A stretch of DNA of 64,000 nt, from positions 1-64,000 of the forward strand of contig WBMZ01012698.1 of NCBI GenBank assembly GCA_013400975.1. Reading direction: 5' to 3'. Of the stretch, positions 55,901 through 64,000 are shown piece by piece (position 1 is the first letter of the stretch; every line of letters starts with the position of its first letter). The stretch comes from Atrichornis clamosus (lineage: Eukaryota > Chordata > Aves > Passeriformes > Menuridae). The notes under the pieces were generated by a model, which saw only the letters and a list, made by a program, of their open reading frames with translations, had not been told where the DNA came from and made no database searches. Both the position numbers and the translations under genes were made by a program.

Positions 55901-56262
55901 AAAAAATCTCAAGCTAACAGAACAGAAATATTAGCCTTAATAAAAACGGTATGCAATTAATCACCTATTTCACAGAAAAGCCACAAGGTGGTTAGCAGAC
56001 AGGTACTGTGTGCCAAGACCTGTACTAAACTGTCTGAGGTTTCACAGAAACATTTCAAAAGCCTCATGGAGGATCCAGAGCTGGAATAGCTGATCAGGAC
56101 TGAGATACCTAGCAAAGAAAAAGAAAATTCTTGCCACACTGGAAAAAATTCTGAAATCCTCAGAGCACGGTAATGTCACTGTCACTCTAAATATCTGCTC
56201 AAAATTACTTGAAGCACAAACCCAAGAACTCATGGCCTAAAGACAATCACTTTTATAACAGT
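40935..56262. other. Intergenic, no recognised gene
   Basis: Over 15 kb I find no family-assignable exon. A few exon-like open segments with plausible splice sites occur: minus strand 49784-49867, 50020-50093 and 50651-50821; plus strand 51056-51141. They are discussed under findings and are not called as genes. A perfect AT/CA palindrome lies at 42315-42340. Confidence 0.5.
42315..42340. repeat. (CA)n(TA)n(TG)n perfect palindrome
   Basis: A 26-base sequence, CACACACATA...TATGTGTGTG, identical to its own reverse complement. Such alternating purine-pyrimidine tracts can extrude cruciforms or adopt Z-DNA. Confidence 0.9.
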
Positions 56263-56268
56263 TTTATT
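56263..56268 (-). terminator. Possible minus-strand poly(A) signal
   Basis: TTTATT on the + strand reads as AATAAAACTG on the minus strand, and T-rich sequence follows within 30 bases. The AT-rich 56.27-56.7 kb region upstream on the minus strand resembles a vertebrate 3' UTR. It would fit a convergent neighbour of TTC9, but no coding sequence confirms this. Confidence 0.3.
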
Positions 56269-59200
56269 CAAGTCTGTGTGCTCTAGTGTTGAGACAAGGC
56301 CTAGATCAGCATTACACTGTAATACAATAATTTTAGCCATTGAACCAAGCCTGCTTGGCATCCTTGGTTTACAATTTACAGTACATCCAAAAAAAGAGCA
56401 AAGAGAAAAGAAATCCCAAAACGTCAACAACTTTCATTAGCTCTTTGCTTCACTTAAATATTGTTCTATAACATAAAATAATTTAATACAAAAAGAACTG
56501 TAATCCAAATACACATAATACATTGACACAGAACAGAGGAAAGATACAGTAGATTATGCACAAGAGTATTCAGTTGATGTGTTACCTACAGTGAAACAAA
56601 CTGGACAGTAATATAATTTAACTATTTAAGCCCAAGAGGGTCAGAGGCAACAAGTCCAGGTCACAAATAAAGCTTTTTAAAAAATAATGCAATCTTGTTT
56701 TCCTCTAAGCTTACTGCTGTACAGAAGTTAAAGGAAGGCTCCAACAACTCACTTAATTTGACAACATTTCATCACACAAACAAGAAAAACTTGGTGGCCT
56801 CTGTTATTGTACTCAGCTCTGGGGTACATTGCCATTTGCTAATGTAACTGCTTCATTGCAGGTTCTTCGGGCAAAACATACCTTCAGGTGCTACTTCCAT
56901 AGCAACAGACTTTTGAACATCACGAATGGAAAACATACAGAGGTCTCCAAACCCAGACTGAAATACTTGAGTTGTAAGATGACTCCCAGTCCTACAGAGT
57001 TTGGAGTTCCTTATGAAGTACCCAGCACCCTCCACACAGTGATTTCAACATAAGCAGGAACTATCCCATATCTCAAAGGATCAGACATGGGGACATGATC
57101 TTACATTAGAGAAATCTACTCACCTGGTTCTTCAGATTTACAACATTGTACCTAGGAAAGTCAGGTCACCGATTTTTGCATCTGGCTTGAAATAGAAGCT
57201 GGAGCAGATCCACAATTAATAAGGCAAAAGAAAGAAGTAGCTTATAAAAAGAGGGAGGAAATACATTCTCTGGCTGAGAAATTCTTGGACTTTCAAAGCC
57301 ACAGAAGAGACATTGTTAAAAGCACAGGTATTTTCCCTGATTTTTCCACCACTGTTGCCTACCCACTCCATATAAGCCTCTCAAGTCAGGCAAAATAACT
57401 CCCAGTTTGTCCTGAATTTATGACAAAGAAATCATATATAGCAGCACAAAGTGCTGTGCCAACAGCTGACAGACAAGAATCCTAGAATTCTAGTAGAAGT
57501 GGTGGATGTTGATCACTGCTGAACTTTTCAGGTCTGTCCACCAGCCTGGAGGGATGCATTTTTAAAATGAGAAGAAACACCTGAGAATAGGCCTCAGGTT
57601 AAATTGCTGTTTGCACACCCAGCCTCCGGTCACCACTTACTGCCCCTTTACAGCTAGCAATCTGTTAATGCAGAAGTTGTTGCTCTTTCATCCCGTGTCA
57701 CAAAACATTCTCAAAGCTTACTCTGCTTATGGTAAGAATTAGCAGTCAAATAGGCATGGCATGTGCAGTCATGGAAAGGCCACAAGAGTCAGCAATCAAA
57801 CCAGCATTTACCCAGGGACTTGTTAAAGAACATTTTCCTCCAGTTAATTGACTCTCTCCTCTGGCAATCAAAGTTAAGAGCCTGGTCCTTCACCATTGGT
57901 CTCTACAGAACAGTCCCACAATTTAGATTAAAAGAGCTTTGTTCAGTTGGGGTCTTGTGCATTTTGACCCACAGATACATTCCACTGACTTCAGTGATGT
58001 TTAAGTATGTGATGAAGAGATTTCTGAATTGAGGACTCTTCCCTTTTAACTTGAAAGTTAATTACCCTAAATATGAACTTTTATTACTAGGTGCTCTTGC
58101 TTTTGTGTGGTATCTTCTTATAACTGCCAAACATGAAGGGTGCCTATGGATTTTAAGTGGATCTAGGTATATTCTCCAGTGCAAACCTGGCCATCCCCCA
58201 AAGAGATCTATGTTGCAAAAGAATGGATCCTACTCTCTGCAAAGACCACTGGCCAAACTCAACCTGTTCAACTGGCAAATACTACTAAGTATGCTTTCTT
58301 TTTTACTTAGGTTTTTTTTCCCTGTGGCTTTATTCTTTACAGTCTAGGGTATCTGGATGTTATAGAGATAACCTTGAGAATAGAGCAATGGCAGAACTGA
58401 TGGAGTAACAACTGCTTGAGATGCAGTGTGAAAAGTCAGCTCAGAGATATTAGCTGCTCTGTTCAGATACAAATGCTAACCCTGTTGACATTGTAAGAGC
58501 TGCTCACTAAAGCATGCAAGACAGGACAAACTCACTATGAATATCTGGGCAATCATTCGAGGGTGACAACTCATTTTGTGACATTGATGGGGCCTGGGAG
58601 AAAACAAATTACCCAAGGTGAGAAGTGGCCACAATCAAAAATCCCAGCAGACCACAAGGAAGAAGCTCTGTTGACCTCCAGATATAGTTAGATTCAAGAA
58701 GTTCAGTATGCAGCTGAGCTATGCCAAACAGTAATCAGAGGCCAGGTTTGTTCTGAAACTAACTGCTATTAGTAGCATTCTTATCAATGAAGCTTGGAAA
58801 AACACCAGCATGTCTTCCTGCTCCATTATAACCTCTAATGCCAAGATCGCAAGACACAAAAGACCAGGACATGGCTGGAGCAATGTTTCTTCTTTCTCAG
58901 ACCCACATGCCTCTCCAAGACAGGGAGGTCAGCTTCATCCAACCTCAACATGTTCCTGAGAAAACGGTGAATTGAAATAATCAAGGTAGAACAGGGAGAC
59001 AGTGTCAATCAGTCTGCAACAGCATAAATAAAATGCATTATTCTGGTCTTATGTTGGGGTTTCAGCCACATTGAACACAATGTAGATTCTCACTAGCTAT
59101 CCCAGCAGCTAAAATTTGAGCACGGACAAGATCCTGGAGAAGCATTTCTGAGTAATGAAGGGCCTTCCCCCTGCCTCCCTCCATGATTATTGTTCAAATT

Positions 59201-59929
59201 GCTTATTTTAATCAAATAAAACTTTGGCATTCCTCCTGTAGATTTGTTCTAAGTCCCCTTTTGCTAGCTGTGCTGTGCATCCATCTGGCCCATCAGCTAC
59301 AGACCTAACAGTAGCCCACTTCAAGCTGAGCTTATAAATCCACCACACTGCACACTAAATATCTGTCATAGTTCCTTAATATTAGTTCTATTGGGCTGTC
59401 TGCACATTATTAGCAATCAGATACAGTAAGGACTGTATTAGGAGCTGATATGCTAGGAAAACAATACTGCAAATATAGGAAAACAATCAGGATCGTGTGT
59501 AGGTCCACTTCAAGAACATGAGATTATTTTAAAAAAAAAAGTTTTGAAAAAAGAGACCACCATTTTTAAAAGCAGTAGTGACCAAAATGAAATCACCACC
59601 TTTTGGTCTTTGAACAATCAACTTTTCCACGTGTCAGAAACCATCAAGAAAAATGCCCTGCTTTGTCCTTTATTGTTTATTTTGGAGACATAAATATCTA
59701 AAGCAAGTATAATCTTAACTTAATAAACTGAATAGTTGGTTTTATTATTCCATCATGAATTTGCACGTCAAAGAGCTAAACACAAGTGTTTGCCTCTGTC
59801 TTCCCATCCCATTCCAGCCTTCATTGCTTGCTTAGAGCAATTCTTACCAAAACTTAGACTTTCTTCCCATTCTATCTCTACGAATGAGGTAGTTCAGGGT
59901 GAAACAAAACAAACCAACCAGAAACTGGA

Positions 59930-60047
59930 TGAGTTGGATGGGACTTTGAGCAACCTGGTCTAGTGGAAGGTGTCCCTGCCCATAGCAGACTGCCAGGAAC
60001 TAGATGACCTGTAAGGTCCCTTCCAACACAAATCATTCTATCAAATC
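59930..60047 (+). mobile_element. CR1 LINE 3'-terminal fragment
   Basis: The strings 'ggactttgagcaacctggtc', 'tagtggaaggtgtccctgcc', 'ggaactagatgacctgtaag' and 'gtcccttccaacacaaatca', followed by ttctatcaaat, are the last ~115 bases of a sense CR1. The octamer array is reduced to one decayed copy. Confidence 0.85.
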
Positions 60048-60574
60048 AAGGAACTACACATTCCTCAAATTCTTCTTTAGGATCAAACTTACCTATGATG
60101 CCAACAGATTACCAAGTAGCTAGTATCCCTCTGTCCTCTGCCTTACATTAAGAAGGGTAATTTCACTTTTTTATTTGTTATTTCCTGCCAACCTCCGCTT
60201 TTACTTCACCCAGTTATATCCTATGTTTCTAACCTGGAAATCTTTTAGGTCAAAGCACACCTAAAACATGTATTGTATTCTGTCTTAGGCTTGCTGCTAT
60301 GGCAACAAGGATAAATAAGCAACAAAGATGGGATGGGGGCAAAACCCTAATGAAGAGCCACAGAGAGCCAGTGATAGCGCACGTCTAGACACAGGGGTGG
60401 GTGTAAATGGGAGGTCGTGAAGTGTTTCCTGTGCTGGTATTTGGCCTGATGTGTGATGAAGGACACAGTACTGAAAGCTACAGCTAGGAGTTCCCTCCAG
60501 AAAACCAACCTCAGGCCCTAGCAAGGAGACATGTGAGATGGAAGGCACCTAGGAATACAGGATGCACCTACCAC

Positions 60575-60604
60575 ATACATATATATATATATATATATAT
60601 GTAT
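60575..60604. repeat. (AT)n palindrome
   Basis: A 30-base perfect palindrome: ATAC, eleven AT units, GTAT. Confidence 0.9.
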
Positions 60605-62998
60605 AGCAGAGGCTTAAAAACCAACACCAAAATAAACAACATCCCCAAACAAACAGAAAACAAACAAACCCACAGTGTTCTAGAAGCCATTCTCAATAGG
60701 AAAATGATGTTCCTGATCAGGAAAAAAAGGCTTTTCTTTTTTCTTTCTTCTTCCCTTACGTACAGAAGGAGATAAAATATATTGCTTGTATACAAACATT
60801 GATGAAGTGCTGAAGACTTTCCAGTTGCAAAGAAGGGAAGATCCTTATTAGAGAGGAACAATAATAATCCTGGTAGCTACATCAGACCCACTAGCCAGTC
60901 AGCAGTGGCAAGTTACCTTTTAATTAAGCACACACCTCTTAGCCTGGGAGTGACTACTTTCAACATAAAAAAATAAAGATGATGTAGGTAATTTCAGAAG
61001 TTGTGTTCATCTCTAACCAGTGGCAAAACAGTTTAAAAAAAGCTGAGCTTGGGAAAAACTAAAAGCAAATCCACATTTTAACTGCAGCATGACCTTCCAC
61101 TAATGTGTTCAATAGAGGGAGCACCAGAATAAGCCATAAATGCCTCATGAAACTGTGAAAGTAAGGTTAATAACAGTAAGTTCTTCTTAAGACTGTATTG
61201 TTTGTTAAACACGAAGAAAAAAGAAAAAAATTTTAAACCACAAACTGCATTGAAAATAAAGGAAGAAAATAAAAATTTGGTTAAAGATCCCTTCTGTCCA
61301 GCTAGCTACCATATGACTGGTTGTGCAAACCACCGTATTCTAACATTAAAATAGTAAACTTAACAAAAAACATAAGAAGGCATTCTTTCCTAAAGATACC
61401 TTAATTATATCATCAACCAAAGGTTTATGAAGTCTGAATGTTATGCTCTGTGACAGTGAGAGTATATTTTGGTTCTTGTGTTTGCTGTATTTATTGCTTG
61501 TTTGCAAATATGTTTTAACACTTCTGTCCCCTCACTCTTAATGTCCTGCTTTTACCCAAATTATAGTCTTAAATGAGTTATAAGCATGGAAGCTAAGAAA
61601 CTGTTCTGCAGTGACAGGATAAGGATCAGAAATCTTTCCAAATATAAATGCCCTTGTTTCATACCCAAAAAAAAAAAAAAAACCACCAAAGCCAAAAGGA
61701 GGACCTAAATCACTGTGCAAGATATAACCCTTCTTATTCACCATAGAGTTGGTAAGAGTTCTTGAGTTCATGGAAAAGGTTAGAAAGCAATAAGCACTTT
61801 TTCCAAGAAATTTTTCAAAAAATCCAAAAGAAACAAACCCATTAATATTTGCTTAAAATTACTTGCAAAAATAAAAGGCTGTCATTGAATTTTGGGACAC
61901 AGTAGCAGGTTTGGTTCCATACATCTAATGAGACTCCAGCTCCAATATTCATCCCACAGAGATGAATTAAGTTTCAAACGAAAATTAAGCTCAAGGTAGA
62001 AAGGTGACTCGAGATGGGAGGTTTCCTGTCATGTTTTATTGACCAGAACACTCCAGAGGCAAAGACCTTTCTTTACTTGACCATTACTGCCTCACCTTCA
62101 ACAGCACGAGAGGTATCCAGTTTCGTGACATATCGAAGTACCATCTCTACGCAGTATTGTCCACAAAGTCTTAAGACAACAGCATGCTATGAAGAGGAAG
62201 GCAACTACTCCCAATCCTAGAGGTACAGAAAAATACTTCATCATAAAAGCATGCCAAACCAGAACAGGTCTTTCCACATCAATAATGAAAAATTCATTTC
62301 AAAAATACTCATTTTGTTAGAAAACTATTACAAAAAGAGTATTTTCACTGAGGTTCCCTGCCTTTTATTGAATATCAACCCATTGCAATAATAACCTGGA
62401 GGGAAAATACCTATAAAAAGTTACATTTATACCTCTGAAAATGATTGAAAGAAGATTAAGACCTACTTGCTGGTAAAACAGACTGTGCAATCCCTAAGAA
62501 GCAACAGTATTAGAAAAAAATCTGTAACTATTTAATCACCTTAGTTTTGACACAAAAGGTTTCTTGTCTCTGTCTGTCCCATACTCAATTTCTATGAAAC
62601 CAGTAGACATTTATCAAAAAAATCTGTCATTTTTTGCACTAGTTGCTGTGTTGGTGCTTTCCCCCCAGTTTTACAGGAAAGCTGAACAGGCTACAAGGAG
62701 AGCATATTTTGAAGGTCTTACAAACCTTTTTCTATTTCCTAAATAGCACATTAATTACATAAATTAGTGACACACACTGCCAGCGGACTAAACAAAACTA
62801 CAAATATATTTCTAGACCACAAACATTTCTCTCAGCTGCCATCTTATTATTACTATCACTTAAAAACCTGTCACTTTCTCTTTGTAAGGCCTGTAATCAA
62901 ACACATTTTTCTCCATTCTTTTGTCATTATCTTTTAGACTGCTCAGTGACTTTCATGTTATCTTTTTCTCATTTTCTCAGACAAAAAAAAAAGTACAA

Positions 62999-63032
62999 TT
63001 TATTCAAACATTTAGGAAACAATACATTTATT
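62999..63032 (-). terminator. Paired minus-strand poly(A) signals
   Basis: Two TTTATT hexamers (62999-63004 and 63027-63032) read as AATAAA on the minus strand, 28 bases apart. A run of ten A on the + strand at about 62982-62992 gives a T-rich element just downstream on the minus strand. This is the arrangement expected of a cleavage site for a minus-strand transcript entering from the right edge. It is inference only. Confidence 0.3.
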
Positions 63033-64000
63033 AGAATTTTTTTAAAGTAAGGTTTTCACCACCTTCCTCATGACTGCTACTAGAAAGGTAGGTCAATGAC
63101 CAATATCCTGACACTTTTGTTTCCCCGACAAATGGGAATACTAGCAACTGGTAGGAAGAAAAGATTTCTGAGCTGATGGGCTCATACCTTCTCAATATCT
63201 AGTGGATTATAGCTGACCACTCCTTTGGAAATTTGGAGCACCTCAGCTCCCACAGCTGGGCAGGAAAAACCCCAGAAGACTGAAAAAGGAAAGAATTCAA
63301 GCCAGGATGGGACAGATGGATACAGAGAGAGGTTATGACCTAGCTTAAATATGCACACAGCCTCTAGGCCTCAACACACTGCCTGCAACAGCTTTTGGGA
63401 TGCATGAGGTAAAATGCCTAAGAAAGGTAAAAGCGTAAAATGCCTCTTTGACTTGAGAGCCCCCTCTGTGCCTGCCAGAGAATATCCCAGCACCTACTGA
63501 AGTCAGCAGCCTTGTTTCCACAATGGACTCCTCTAACGTGATACCTCAGGTTGGCCGCTGGAAGACTGTTATGGGTTGATGCTCAAAGACTACCTCAGGT
63601 TAATTCACATGCTAGATTCAATGGAGACAATTGTATCGAAGAAGGGTTAAAAAAAAAAAAAAAAGACAAAAACACATACCAAACAAAACTCTTCTAACTA
63701 GTCTTTCTGGCAGCTTTGTAGTAACAGCGTCTAGTTTGGAAATCCTGATCTAGATCCTTGACTTCTTGTCACCTGGCCTACCCAATTATTTGATGTAACA
63801 ATGTCCATTTGGTATTAGGGAAGATGTTCTTTGGAGCAAAGTACTTCTCATAGTTCGGCTACATACCATTTTCACCAACTGACTATATAAAAGGGAGAGA
63901 GGGGCAAGGTGGGGTTTGGTACTTCATCCTCAACTTTCTTAAGCAAAAGAGGTGACAAAACAACTTGCCATTACAGTAGTCTTTCCTGGGAACTTGATAG

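Larger units (their letters stand above)
56269..64000. other. AT-rich intergenic or minus-strand 3' UTR-like region
   Basis: This region is markedly more AT-rich than the left half, with many ATTTA and TTTATT words, A16 runs at 61667-61682 and 63649-63664, and few long frames. A CR1 tail sits at 59930-60047. This texture is common for long 3' UTRs and the sequence around them. No recognisable MAP3K9 or other coding exon is present. Confidence 0.4.

Overview
The window is vertebrate nuclear DNA and most likely avian. The interspersed repeats are CR1 LINE copies whose 3' ends run into the ATTCTRTG-type octamer, one solo ERVL-type LTR of a kind I know from bird genomes, and a few very old MIR-like SINEs. 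There are no Alu, B1 or L1 copies. Codon use, intron sizes and the CpG-rich first exon also fit a bird.

The only gene I can identify with confidence is TTC9 (tetratricopeptide repeat domain 9, TTC9A) on the + strand. Its 5' end lies left of the window. Three coding exons are present: 1-310, 21329-21511 and 26628-26707. Intron 1 is about 21.0 kb and intron 2 about 5.1 kb. All junctions obey GT-AG and the phases match, giving 190 residues with a stop at 26705-26707. The short 3' UTR has a credible poly(A) signal at 27428. The first ~700 bases are a CpG island covering exon 1 and the start of intron 1.

Region by region: 1-700 is exon 1 and CpG island. 311-21328 is intron 1, with two MIR-like SINEs, an antisense L3-like CR1 relic, a CR1 3' fragment and simple repeats. 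21512-26627 is intron 2. 26628-27450 is the last exon and 3' UTR. A well-preserved MIR-like SINE lies at about 27508-27750. Directly after it is an exon-like segment (27821-27981) whose phase fits TTC9 exon 2. A fairly intact CR1 lies at 28321-28958. The rest (29-64 kb) is gene-poor: a solo LTR (36246-36820), an antisense L3-like relic (37270-37900), a CR1 with a single N and a short duplication (40412-40934), and a CR1 tail (59930-60047).

In mammals, as I recall, the next gene after TTC9 is MAP3K9 in convergent orientation. I found no recognisable MAP3K9 coding sequence here. AT-rich sequence with minus-strand poly(A) signals at about 56.26 kb and 63.0 kb could be the 3' end of a minus-strand neighbour, but that is inference. 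Several short exon-like open segments at 49.8-51.1 kb and 56.9 kb have plausible splice sites. They are reported as findings rather than genes because such segments also arise by chance in this much sequence.
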